A stretch of 49,786 nt of DNA from Actinoallomurus sp. (GTDB lineage Bacteria > Actinomycetota > Actinomycetes > Streptosporangiales > Streptosporangiaceae): the NCBI GenBank assembly GCA_025964625.1, contig JAOPYL010000286.1:1-49786 (forward strand), written 5' to 3'. This document shows positions 36,655 through 44,877 of the stretch, one piece after another. The stretch's first letter is position 1, and each line of letters opens with the position of its first letter. A model generated the notes under the pieces. It was given only the letters and a program-made list of their open reading frames with translations. It was not told the origin of the DNA and made no database searches. Both the position numbers and the translations under genes were made by a program.

Positions 36655-39492
36655 GTGGGATCAGATGTCAGTCAGCAGCCGTCTCGCTTCCGGGTCGGCC
36701 GTATCGTCCGGTCAGTCCGTTTCAAGATCGTCCTGCTGTTGCTCGTACCCCTGGTGTCACTCAGTACGCTCTGGGCGTTCGCAGCGAACATCACTCTCAG
36801 CGCCGGCCTGAACCTGCTGCACGTCACGACCCTCCAGGACCACCTCGGGTATCCATCCGGCGCTCTGGGCAGCGCGCTGGAGCAGGAACGCCGGCTGTCC
36901 ACGGTCTTCCTCGGCAGCAAGTCCGCCGGTGACCGGGCGGCGATGGAGTCGGGACGGCTCGTCACGGACCGGCAGGCCGAGCAGTTCCGCAGGCTGGCCA
37001 CCGACAGGGGTACTCAGAACGTGGCGAACGCCCAGGCCAAACAAGGGACGCGCGAGATACTCCAGTATCTCGACGCCCTGCCGGCCAAGCGGCGGGCGAT
37101 CGACGCCGGCAGCGTCAGCCGGGCCCAGGTCTTCTCGAGCTACACCGGCAGCATCGGCACCATCAACGCGCTGCAGGCCTCGCTGTCGACGCTGAGCGAC
37201 CCCGAGGTCAGCAAGGACGCGCAGACGCAGGTCGGGCTGGCCCGGGCACGAGAGGTGCTGTCGCAGGAGGACGCCCTGCTGGCCGGAGCGATCGCGACAG
37301 GTCATCTCACCTTCTCCGAGCACGTGCAGTTCACCAAGCTCGTCGGCACCCAGCGCGCTCTGTACGCCGAGGTCGTGCCCGACCTGCGCAGCGCCGACCG
37401 TGCCTTCTACGAGCGGGTCACCGCCACACCGGAGTTCTCCCGGCTGCAGTCGCTGGAGGACCGGTTCACCGACCACATGCCGTCGGAGCCCAGGTCCAAG
37501 GCCATGCCCATGGGTGGAATCCCGATGGACGCCAAGATCTCGGCCGGCACGGACGTCGAGTGGAAGACCACCGTCTCCTCGATCATCACGCGCTTCCGTG
37601 GTCTGGAGCTCTTGTCGACCGCGGAGGCCACGCAGCGGTCCAAGCCGATCGCCACCGGCATCATCATGCGCGTGGTGCTGGCCGGCGTGCTCGGCCTGGT
37701 GGCGGTCATCGCGTCGCTGATCCTGTCGCTGTGGGTGGGCCGCTCGGTCATCCGCGAGCTGAACGGACTGCGCCGCGCCGCGCTCGACCTCGCCAACGAG
37801 CGGCTGCCCGGCGTCATCCGCCGGCTGCGCCGCGGTGAGGACGTCGACGTGGCCGCCGAGGCGCCGCCCCTGTCGTTCAGCACCGAGGAGATCAACCAGG
37901 TCGGCCAGGCCTTCAACGCCGCCCGCCGGACCGCCATCCAGGGCGCGGTCGAGGAGGCGACGCTGCGCCGCAGCATCAGCGAGGTATTCCTCAACCTGGC
38001 CCGGCGAAACCAGGCACTGCTGCACCGGCAGCTCAGCCTGCTCGACGCCATGGAGCGCCGGATCGCCGAACCGGACGAGCTGGAGGACCTCTTCCGCCTC
38101 GACCACCTGGCCACCCGCATGCGCCGTCACGCCGAAGGCCTGATCATCCTCTCCGGCCAGGCGCCCGGCCGTGGATGGCGGAACCCGGTCCCGGCGGTCG
38201 ACGTCGCCCGTGCCGCCGCGGCCGAGGTCGAGGACTACGCGAGGGTCAACGTCGCGGCCATGCCGCGCGTCGCCATCGCCGGCCCCGCCGTGGCGGACCT
38301 CATCCACCTGCTCGCCGAGCTGATCGAGAACGCCACGCTGTTCTCCCCGCCGGACACGACGGTGCAGGTCGCCGGGCAGATCGTCGCCCACGGCTTCGCG
38401 ATCGAGGTCGAGGACCGCGGGCTGAGCATGGATCCCGCCATCCTGGCGCACGCCAACGAGCGGCTGGCGAACCCGCCCGACTTCGATCTGTCCAACAGCG
38501 CCCAGCTCGGCCTGTTCGTGGTCGGCCGGCTCGCTCAGCGGCACTCCATCCAGGTCACGCTCCGCACGTCGCCCTATGGCGGGACGACCGCCATCGTCCT
38601 GCTCCCCGAGTCGATCGTCGTCCGCAGCGGCGACCAGGCCGAGCTCGGCGGCCCGGGCCGGCTCGCGATGACCCGCCGCGGCGAGGACGCGCTCGTCCCG
38701 ATCGGCGCCATCGGCCCGCCCGCCTACGGCAACGGGACCTCCGACACCGGCCCGATGCCGCTGACGCGCGGCGGCGACCGGCCGCCACTCCCCCAGCGCC
38801 ATAACGATGCCGCGCCGGCCGAACACGACGCCTCCGTCCAGGAGGCGAACCGGTACGACGCGAAGCCGTATGAGACGGGCCCGCGGGAGACGAACCCGTA
38901 CGACACCGGCCCCTACGACGCACCCCGGCGCGACACGGGCCCGTACCAGGCGAACCAGTACGACTCCGGCCACTACCCCGGTACCCACGACGACGGTGGC
39001 AGCGCGTTCGGCGGCAACGGCAGCGCGTACGGCTCCGGCGGCGGCAACACCGGGCAGTGGGCGGCCCCGGCCACCGAGGCGGCCCAGGGCCGGCCGTCGC
39101 TGCCCCACCGCCAGACGGAACAGCCCACAGAAGGCCGGCCGCCGCTGCCCCGGCGCCACAACGAGCCGGCCGCGGAGGCTCCGCAGCGCCGGTCCGTGTT
39201 CGAGCCGGCCCAAGAGCCCGAAGCGGCCCCGCCGCCCGCCGCCCAAGGCGGCGGTCCGGCACCCGCCGCACCCGCCGCCGAAGGCGGTAAGCCCACACTC
39301 CCGCGGCGCGTGCGCCAGGCCAACCTGGCGCCGCAGCTTCGCGACGAGGTGGAACCGGTGGGCGACGCCGCGAGCGACGAGCGTTCACCGGAGGAGCTCC
39401 GCACGATGCTGAGCTCCATTCAGAAGGGCTGGTTGCGCGGTCGCTCGGACGCCGAGCAGGCCGCCACCGGCCACGAAGAGGAGGACATCTGA
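36655..39492 (+). CDS. cvnA: Conservon sensor kinase CvnA-like (NIT-HAMP-HATPase)
   Basis: A 945-residue membrane sensor. Membrane segment 24-44, an extracytoplasmic NIT-type helical sensor domain (about 60-330), segment 338-361, HAMP about 362-430, then a kinase core with N-box ELIENATLFSPP (555-566), G1 EDRGLSMD and G2 LGLFVVGRLAQRH. The helix with RRNQALLHRQLSLLDAMERR replaces a standard H-box. Residues 656-945 are low complexity, with tyrosine-rich repeats (NPYDTGPYDAP, GPYQANQYDSG) and four RPxLPxR-like motifs. GTG 36655 is preferred over GTG 36634 because AAGGGA lies seven bases before it. Family members in Streptomyces control development and metabolism. Confidence 0.9.
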   Translation: MGSDVSQQPSRFRVGRIVRSVRFKIVLLLLVPLVSLSTLWAFAANITLSAGLNLLHVTTLQDHLGYPSGALGSALEQERRLSTVFLGSKSAGDRAAMESGRLVTDRQAEQFRRLATDRGTQNVANAQAKQGTREILQYLDALPAKRRAIDAGSVSRAQVFSSYTGSIGTINALQASLSTLSDPEVSKDAQTQVGLARAREVLSQEDALLAGAIATGHLTFSEHVQFTKLVGTQRALYAEVVPDLRSADRAFYERVTATPEFSRLQSLEDRFTDHMPSEPRSKAMPMGGIPMDAKISAGTDVEWKTTVSSIITRFRGLELLSTAEATQRSKPIATGIIMRVVLAGVLGLVAVIASLILSLWVGRSVIRELNGLRRAALDLANERLPGVIRRLRRGEDVDVAAEAPPLSFSTEEINQVGQAFNAARRTAIQGAVEEATLRRSISEVFLNLARRNQALLHRQLSLLDAMERRIAEPDELEDLFRLDHLATRMRRHAEGLIILSGQAPGRGWRNPVPAVDVARAAAAEVEDYARVNVAAMPRVAIAGPAVADLIHLLAELIENATLFSPPDTTVQVAGQIVAHGFAIEVEDRGLSMDPAILAHANERLANPPDFDLSNSAQLGLFVVGRLAQRHSIQVTLRTSPYGGTTAIVLLPESIVVRSGDQAELGGPGRLAMTRRGEDALVPIGAIGPPAYGNGTSDTGPMPLTRGGDRPPLPQRHNDAAPAEHDASVQEANRYDAKPYETGPRETNPYDTGPYDAPRRDTGPYQANQYDSGHYPGTHDDGGSAFGGNGSAYGSGGGNTGQWAAPATEAAQGRPSLPHRQTEQPTEGRPPLPRRHNEPAAEAPQRRSVFEPAQEPEAAPPPAAQGGGPAPAAPAAEGGKPTLPRRVRQANLAPQLRDEVEPVGDAASDERSPEELRTMLSSIQKGWLRGRSDAEQAATGHEEEDI

Positions 39493-39896
39493 TGTCAGCG
39501 GGTTCTGCGGGGGAACTCACCTGGCTCCTGGACAATCTCGTCAACCAGGTCGCCCAGGTGCGGCAGGCTGTCGTGCTGTCCAGTGACGGTCTGCTGGTCG
39601 GCGCGTCCAGGGGCCTGACGCGGGAGGACGCCGAGCATCTGTCGGCGGTGGCCGCCAGCTTCCAGAGCCTCGCCCGCAGCGCCGGACGTCAGTTCGGCGG
39701 CGGAGCCGTGCGCCAGACCATCGTCGAGATGGACCATGCGTTCCTGTTCGTCACCGCCGCTGGATCCGGCGCGTGCCTGGCCGTGCTGGCCGCTTCGGAC
39801 GCCGATGTCGGCTTGATCGCGTACGAGATGGCGATGCTGGTCAAGCGCGTGGGCCAGCACATGTCCACTCTTCCGCGCTCGGCCGTGGAATCGTGA
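39492..39896 (+). CDS. cvnB: Conservon roadblock/LC7 protein CvnB-like
   Basis: A 134-residue roadblock/LC7 (longin-like) protein. It begins SAGSAGELTWLLDNLVNQVA, then QAVVLSSDGLLVGASRGLTR, as in CvnB/MglB proteins, which bind small GTPases and may act as GTPase-activating partners. The ATG shares one base with the cvnA stop (TGATG). Expected to form a membrane-proximal complex with CvnA, CvnC and CvnD. Confidence 0.93.
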   Translation: MSAGSAGELTWLLDNLVNQVAQVRQAVVLSSDGLLVGASRGLTREDAEHLSAVAASFQSLARSAGRQFGGGAVRQTIVEMDHAFLFVTAAGSGACLAVLAASDADVGLIAYEMAMLVKRVGQHMSTLPRSAVES

Positions 39897-39902
39897 GGCT
39901 CA

Positions 39903-40049
39903 ATGAGCGAGCCGAGCGAGCACATCGACGCGGCGGCGCCGGCCAGGCGGCATCGCGCCGCCGGACCGGTCGCCTCCGGCGGGCGGAGCGGGCCGCTGAA
40001 CGCTGCGGCGCCGCTCGAGCGGCGCCGACCCTCCAGGCGAGGCGGTTGA
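39903..40049 (+). CDS. Possible 48-residue ORF between cvnB and cvnC
   Basis: An ATG six bases after the cvnB stop opens a 48-codon frame (MSEPSEHIDAAAPARRHRAA, ending RRRPSRRGG) whose TGA directly abuts the cvnC ATG. It is Ala/Arg/Pro-rich without similarity that I know, and both it and cvnC begin ATGAGCGA. It may be translated merely to carry ribosomes across the gap, or be an artefact of GC-rich DNA. Conservons usually have no gene here. Confidence 0.3.
   Translation: MSEPSEHIDAAAPARRHRAAGPVASGGRSGPLNAAAPLERRRPSRRGG
40006..40027. repeat. 22-bp perfect palindrome before cvnC
   Basis: CGGCGCCGCTCGAGCGGCGC followed by CG reads identically on both strands. It lies 23 bases ahead of the cvnC start, inside the small ORF, and could fold into a very stable mRNA hairpin (stem up to nine pairs with a four-base loop). 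Confidence 0.7.
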
Positions 40050-40412
40050 ATGAGCGAATGGCTCGACGACGAGGCCGGGCCGGTCGTCCGGCCGTACGCG
40101 CTGACGGGGGGCCGTACCCGGTCCTCCCGGGAGGGCTTCGACCTGATCGCGATCATCGCGACGGCCGCGACGTCCTCGTTCGCGCCGCCCGCTGCCGGAC
40201 CCGAGCACCTCGCCATCCTCGAGCTGTGCGTGCGCCCGCTCTCGGTGGCCGAGGTGTCCGCGAAAATGAGGCTTCCCCTCGGCGTGGTCCGGGTCCTCCT
40301 GGGTGATCTACTCGATCACGGGCTGATCGCCGTGCGCCGGCCCGAGCCGGACAATCGTCTTCCCAATGAACGGCTTTTGAAGGAAGTGCTGAATGGACTC
40401 CAAGCGCTCTGA
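40050..40412 (+). CDS. cvnC: Conservon DUF742 protein CvnC-like
   Basis: A 120-residue DUF742 protein with the hallmark PVVRPYALTGGRTRSSREGF at residues 11-30 and a winged-helix-like C-terminal half (HLAILELCVRPLSVAEVSAK, LPLGVVRVLLGDLLDHGLI). DUF742 members are thought to link the kinase and the GTPase; biochemical role unresolved. The start ATG 40050 directly follows a stop codon of the small upstream frame. Its last 20 bases overlap cvnD. Confidence 0.92.
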   Translation: MSEWLDDEAGPVVRPYALTGGRTRSSREGFDLIAIIATAATSSFAPPAAGPEHLAILELCVRPLSVAEVSAKMRLPLGVVRVLLGDLLDHGLIAVRRPEPDNRLPNERLLKEVLNGLQAL

Positions 40413-41007
40413 CCCCTCCCGGGGCGCTGCCATGCCGCTCGCCGTGAAGATCCTCGTGGCGGGTGGTTTCGGCGTCGGCAAGACCAGCATGGTCGGCGCG
40501 GTGAGCGAGATCAGGCCGCTGCGCACCGAGGAACAGCTCACCGACCGCAGCGTCGGCGTCGACGACGTGTCCGGCGTGGAGCGAAAGACCACGACGACCG
40601 TGGCGATGGACTTCGGCCGCATCACCATCCGTGACGGCCTCGTGCTCTACCTGTTCGGCACGCCCGGACAGGACCGCTTCTGGTTCATGTGGGACGAGCT
40701 GGCCCTCGGTGCCCTCGGCGCCGTGGTGCTGGCCGACACGCGGCGGCTGGCCGACAGTTTCCCCTCCATCGACTACTTCGAGCGCCGACGGCTCCCGTTC
40801 ATCATCGGGGTCAACTGCTTCGACGGTGCGCTCCGCTACGACAGCGATGAGATCCGGGCCGCCCTCGACCTCGACCCGAAGATCCCCGTGATCCTCTGTG
40901 ACGTGCGCAAGCGCGAGTCCGGCAAGCAGGTGCTGATCACGCTGGTGGAGCATGTGCTGACCGTGATGGCCGAACGCCAGCGCCAGCCGGGCACCGCCGT
41001 CCGCTAG
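40393..41007 (+). CDS. cvnD: Conservon small GTPase CvnD-like
   Basis: A 204-residue Ras-like/MglA-group GTPase. P-loop GGFGVGKT (24-31), the switch region TTTVAMDFGRITI, and LFGTPGQDRFWFMWD (the DxxG position reads TPGQ, as in other CvnD proteins). The base-specificity NKxD motif is degenerate (GVNCFDG), also usual in this group. It acts with CvnB as a GTPase/roadblock pair. The stop overlaps the convergent acyltransferase stop within CTAG. Confidence 0.93.
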   Translation: MDSKRSDPSRGAAMPLAVKILVAGGFGVGKTSMVGAVSEIRPLRTEEQLTDRSVGVDDVSGVERKTTTTVAMDFGRITIRDGLVLYLFGTPGQDRFWFMWDELALGALGAVVLADTRRLADSFPSIDYFERRRLPFIIGVNCFDGALRYDSDEIRAALDLDPKIPVILCDVRKRESGKQVLITLVEHVLTVMAERQRQPGTAVR

Positions 41008-42434
41008 AGAGCCTTGAGCTCATCGAGCGCCTCGCCCATGTAATCCACGATGGTCCAGACGTCGGGGACCATGTCCCGGCAGGCCACGACGCCGATGTCG
41101 AGACTGCCGTTGTAGGAGAAGACGGTGATGTTCAGGCCGCCGCTCAGGTCGCTGATCACCGATATCGGGAAGTAGCCGAGCACCTCGGCGCGGCAGAGGT
41201 ACAGCGGGAACTGCGGCCCGGGCACGTTCGAGATCACGAGGTTGATCGGCGGCAGGGCGGCCGGGGCGAGACGGAAGAGCGCCCTGGCCGCCAGGCTGCC
41301 GAACGCGGGCGGCACCACGGAGGTCAGCTCCTCCAGCCACTGGTCCGGTGTGGCGACGAAGCGCTCCTTGGCCGTGCTCATGATGTCCTCGACCGCCGCG
41401 ACCCGTTCCCGCGGGTCCGCGAGGTGGGTGGGCACGGGCGTGAACATGGCCGAGACCTGGTTGCCGTGGCTGTCGTCCTCCAGGGCCCGGGTGGAGACCG
41501 GCACGGCGGCGACGAGCGGCCGGTCGGGCAGGGCGTCGTGGTCGATCAGCCATCGCCGCAGGGCCGACGCGCACAGCGCCATGACGACGTCGTTGACACT
41601 GACGCCGAGGGCACGACGGACCTTCTTGACCTCCTCCAACGGCAGTGAGCCGAACGCGACGCGGCGGTGCGCGGTCACGGGCCCGTTGAACGGAGTACGG
41701 GGGACGCTCAGGCTCGGCGGCGGCGGCACGTCGCCGGTGCGGGCGGCGGCGCGCCCCGTGCCGGCGACGAGACCGATCCCAGGCAGCCGCGCGACGATCG
41801 GCAGGGCGTCCAGATGCGGGACCGCGCGCAGCAGCGCACCCGCCGTGCGGAGGGGATGCACGGCGGCGCGGACAGCGGCGCCGGCGAGCATCTCCCACTG
41901 CCCCGGCGGCCTCTCGGGATGCCACTCCTCTTCGGCGGGCACCTCACGCGGCTCGGGCTCCGGGTCCAGCAGGGCGGCCACGATCTGCGCGGCCGAGACG
42001 CCGTCGATCAGGGCATGGTGCACCTTGACGTACAGCGCGATGTGGCCGTCTTCCAGGCCCTGTACGAGGTACATCTCCCACAGCGGCCGGCTCCGGTCCA
42101 GCGGGCGCTGGTGCAGCCGCGCTATCTGCTCGCGGAGCTGCTCGTCGTCGCCGGGCGCCGGCAGCGCGATCTCCCGTACGTGGAACTCCAGATCGAAGTC
42201 CGGGTCCTCGATCCAGTACGGATGGTCCAGCCCGAGCGGAACCTCGACCAGCCGCCAGCGGAACTGTTCGACCAGGTGGAGCCGCCGGCGTACCAGGTCG
42301 ATGAGGTCGTCCAGCGTCAGCCCGCCGGCGGGAGCCCCGGACGCGTCGAGAATCGCCAAACCGGCGATATGGGCGACCGTTCCGCCCGACTCGACATTGA
42401 GGAACTGTGCGTCAAGAGCGCTGAGCTGGCGCAT
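41004..42434 (-). CDS. Wax ester synthase / diacylglycerol O-acyltransferase (WS/DGAT)
   Basis: A 476-residue bifunctional acyltransferase making triacylglycerol or wax ester from acyl-CoA; membrane-associated but without clear transmembrane spans. The active-site motif HHxxxDG is VHHALIDG (139-145), with the opening LSALDAQFLNVESGGTVAHI and the C-terminal NLVISNVPGPQFPLYL and SYNGSLDIGVVACRDMV all conserved. The ATG at 42434 has TTGGAGAGG upstream. Convergent with the conservon and divergent from the chaperone-GTPase operon. Confidence 0.93.
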   Translation of the reverse strand: MRQLSALDAQFLNVESGGTVAHIAGLAILDASGAPAGGLTLDDLIDLVRRRLHLVEQFRWRLVEVPLGLDHPYWIEDPDFDLEFHVREIALPAPGDDEQLREQIARLHQRPLDRSRPLWEMYLVQGLEDGHIALYVKVHHALIDGVSAAQIVAALLDPEPEPREVPAEEEWHPERPPGQWEMLAGAAVRAAVHPLRTAGALLRAVPHLDALPIVARLPGIGLVAGTGRAAARTGDVPPPPSLSVPRTPFNGPVTAHRRVAFGSLPLEEVKKVRRALGVSVNDVVMALCASALRRWLIDHDALPDRPLVAAVPVSTRALEDDSHGNQVSAMFTPVPTHLADPRERVAAVEDIMSTAKERFVATPDQWLEELTSVVPPAFGSLAARALFRLAPAALPPINLVISNVPGPQFPLYLCRAEVLGYFPISVISDLSGGLNITVFSYNGSLDIGVVACRDMVPDVWTIVDYMGEALDELKAL

Positions 42435-42620
42435 GGGCTGACCTCTCCAACTTGCCGGAACATTGTCGTTCTGTCCTAGTTGGCCCCGTTCATAACTTCA
42501 ACGGCCTGGCTCATCGGGGTCGATCCGGAATTCGGGCAGAAAGCAGAGAACCGCCGAGAAGACTGGTGTCAGCTTCCGGCCATGGAGAGAATGGGCCTGG
42601 TGTCTTTACTCACTGAGAGT

Positions 42621-42626
42621 TATGGT
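42621..42626 (+). promoter_or_regulatory. Candidate -10 of the chaperone-GTPase operon
   Basis: TATGGT ends eight bases before the ATG of the grpE-like gene, with no ribosome-binding site between, so the operon could begin leaderless. No -35 and no HspR (HAIR) inverted repeat CTTGAGT-N7-ACTCAAG or CIRCE element is visible in the 200-base gap 42435-42634. Confidence 0.4.
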
Positions 42627-42634
42627 GCGAGACC

Positions 42635-43204
42635 ATGCCCGATGACCCCTCTTCTTCCCCCAAGGACGGGACCCAGTCCCCATCGGCCGACGCCGATGGG
42701 GCGATCGCGGCATCCCTCGAAGAGATACGCGCCCTGCTGGCCGACCTGACGAAGACGGCCGGCCGGGAGCACGACCGGGCCGCGCACCGTGAGAAGATCA
42801 TCGACCGGCTGCACGAGGACAACCAGCGGCTGCGCCACAGCGAGCTGCAGGCCGCCTTCGAGCCGGTGCGCACCGCGCTGTACCGCCTCTATGACCTGGT
42901 CCGGCGTGAGTCGGAGCGGGAGACGGCGGACCCCGCCCACGTGCCGAAGCTCCTGGCGGCGATCGCCGACGAGCTGGCCGAGATCATCGCCCGCACCGGC
43001 GTGGAGCGCATGCCCGTGGAAGAGGGCGACCCGTTCGACCCGGCGCGGCACCGCCCCGCCGGCACCCGCGCCACCGGCGACGCGGAGCTCGACAGCACCA
43101 TCGTGACGGTCCAGCGAGCCGGATTCATCCGTGGCGACAAGGTCGTACGACGTGCCGAGGTGATCATCGCCCGGGCGACGGCCGAACCGGTCGAAGGAGA
43201 TTGA
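42635..43204 (+). CDS. GrpE-like nucleotide-exchange factor
   Basis: A 189-residue protein with an acidic, disordered start, a long helix (AIAASLEEIRALLADLTKTA to RLHEDNQRLRHSELQAAFEP, about residues 23-80) and a C-terminal beta domain pattern (TIVTVQRAGFIRGDKVVRRA) as in GrpE, where it opens the Hsp70 nucleotide cleft. Similarity to canonical GrpE is weak, so it is probably a dedicated partner of the adjacent Hsp70, whose ATG begins one base after the stop; the GAAGGAGA ribosome-binding site of that gene lies in the last codons. No dnaJ follows. Confidence 0.75.
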   Translation: MPDDPSSSPKDGTQSPSADADGAIAASLEEIRALLADLTKTAGREHDRAAHREKIIDRLHEDNQRLRHSELQAAFEPVRTALYRLYDLVRRESERETADPAHVPKLLAAIADELAEIIARTGVERMPVEEGDPFDPARHRPAGTRATGDAELDSTIVTVQRAGFIRGDKVVRRAEVIIARATAEPVEGD

Positions 43205-43205
43205 G

Positions 43206-44867
43206 ATGGCTGTCTACGGAATTGACCTGGGCACGACCCATTCGTGCATCGCACGCATGGGCGACATCGGCCGCCCCACGGTCCTGCGCAACATGGAGGG
43301 CACCGACACGACACCGTCCGTGGTGTACTTCGAGTCCGGCGACAACGTCATCGTCGGCGCCCCGGCCAAGGACACCGCGGTGCTCTCCCCCGACCTCGTG
43401 GTGAGCCTGATCAAGCGGGACATGGGGCACGAGGTGACGCGCGAGCTGCACGGCCGCGACTACTCCCCCGAGGAGATCTCCGCGTTCGTCCTGCGCAAGC
43501 TGGTCGCGGACGCGGGGGCCACCACCGGCGAGGAGGCCGCGGACGTCGTCATCACGGTGCCCGCCTACTTCGGCGCGGCGGAGCGCGACGCCACCCGCAA
43601 GGCGGGGCGGATCGCCGGCCTGAACGTCATCGACATCATCTCCGAGCCGATCGCCGCCGCGATCACCTACGGCGTCCTCAACCCTCCGGCGGAGGCTGAT
43701 CCAGAGGCGGATCCCGGGAAGACCGGCCCCGCGGCGGCCGAGCGCGGCCACGGGGGTGAGACACGGCAGGACCGCACGATCCTCGTGTACGACCTCGGCG
43801 GCGGCACCTTCGACACCACGGTGATCACCCTGCGCGGGGGCGACATCAGCGTCGTCTGCACCGACGGCGACCACGAGCTCGGCGGCGCCGACTGGGACGC
43901 CCGCCTCGTCGAGTATCTCGCCGAGCGGTTCGCCGAGGAGCATCCCGATGTCGGCGACCCGCTCGACGACAAGCACACCGAACAGCAGCTCCGGCGCGAC
44001 GCGGAGGACGCCAAGAAGGCCCTGTCGCTTCGCACGCGGCACGTCGTGCGGGTCATGCACCAGGGCCGGGTGGCCACGATCGAGCTGACCCGCGACAAGT
44101 TCGAGGAGATCACCAATGATCTGCTCGACCGCACCATCGAGATCACCGGCCGGACCCTGGTGACCGCCGCCGAGAAGGGCGTGGCCGACTACGACGACCT
44201 CGTGCTGGTGGGCGGGTCCACGAAGATGCCCGCCGTACCCCAGCGGCTGACCAGCGAGCTGTCGCTGAACCCGAAGCTGCAGGACCCCGACCTCGCCGTC
44301 GCCAAGGGCGCGGCGCTGTACGCCTTCGAGGAGACCTACCGGCAGCTGCTGGCCAAGGGCGAGTCGGACAAGGCCCTCGACCTGGCCTCCAGGGCCGGCC
44401 TGTCCGACACCGAGCAGGAACGCATCGCGGCGCGCCAGATCACGACCGTGGCCTCCCGTGCCTTCGGCGTGATCGCCCTGGACCCGGCCACCGACCAGGA
44501 GCACGTCGTGCACCTGGTGCACGCCAACGACGCGCTGCCGCGTGGCAAGTCCCGCGAGTTCGGCACGGTCGAGCAGGACCAGACCATCGTCAAGATCATC
44601 GTGGTGGAGCAGGCGGGCAGCGCCGAGTCGACGGAGGTCGCCCACAACAACCCGATCGCGGACGGCGAGCTAAAGATCCCGCTCGGCAAACCGGCCGGTT
44701 GGCCCATCGAGGTCACGTTCGCCCTCGACACCTCCGGCCTGCTGCACGTCACCGCGGTGGAGAAGGAGACGGCGGAGGAGCTCACGCTGGACGTCCGCGT
44801 CGGCGGCATGTCCGAGGACGAGGTGACCAGGTCGCGTACCGACCTGTCCCACGTGCGCGTGGACTAG
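43206..44867 (+). CDS. Lidless Hsp70 (DnaK-like) chaperone
   Basis: A 553-residue Hsp70. The ATPase domain (1-378) keeps GIDLGTTHSCIA (5-16), VITVPAYFGAAERDAT, DLGGGTFDTT (196-205) and the adenosine motif LVGGSTKMPAV (334-344). Residues 158-190 are a Pro/Glu/Gly-rich insertion before the second phosphate loop, longer than in housekeeping DnaK. The beta-sandwich substrate domain (413-532) is present, but the helical lid that closes on clients is missing: the protein stops 20 residues after LTLDVRV, whereas DnaK has about 610-640 residues. It is thus an accessory chaperone, likely specialised for the proteins of this operon. Confidence 0.9.
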   Translation: MAVYGIDLGTTHSCIARMGDIGRPTVLRNMEGTDTTPSVVYFESGDNVIVGAPAKDTAVLSPDLVVSLIKRDMGHEVTRELHGRDYSPEEISAFVLRKLVADAGATTGEEAADVVITVPAYFGAAERDATRKAGRIAGLNVIDIISEPIAAAITYGVLNPPAEADPEADPGKTGPAAAERGHGGETRQDRTILVYDLGGGTFDTTVITLRGGDISVVCTDGDHELGGADWDARLVEYLAERFAEEHPDVGDPLDDKHTEQQLRRDAEDAKKALSLRTRHVVRVMHQGRVATIELTRDKFEEITNDLLDRTIEITGRTLVTAAEKGVADYDDLVLVGGSTKMPAVPQRLTSELSLNPKLQDPDLAVAKGAALYAFEETYRQLLAKGESDKALDLASRAGLSDTEQERIAARQITTVASRAFGVIALDPATDQEHVVHLVHANDALPRGKSREFGTVEQDQTIVKIIVVEQAGSAESTEVAHNNPIADGELKIPLGKPAGWPIEVTFALDTSGLLHVTAVEKETAEELTLDVRVGGMSEDEVTRSRTDLSHVRVD

Positions 44868-44877
44868 CCCGCCTCAG

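Noticed and set aside
42480-42749. 89-codon plus-strand frame upstream of and overlapping the grpE-like gene
   Set aside because: Overlaps the well-supported start of the grpE-like protein in another frame, and has no similarity; considered noise.
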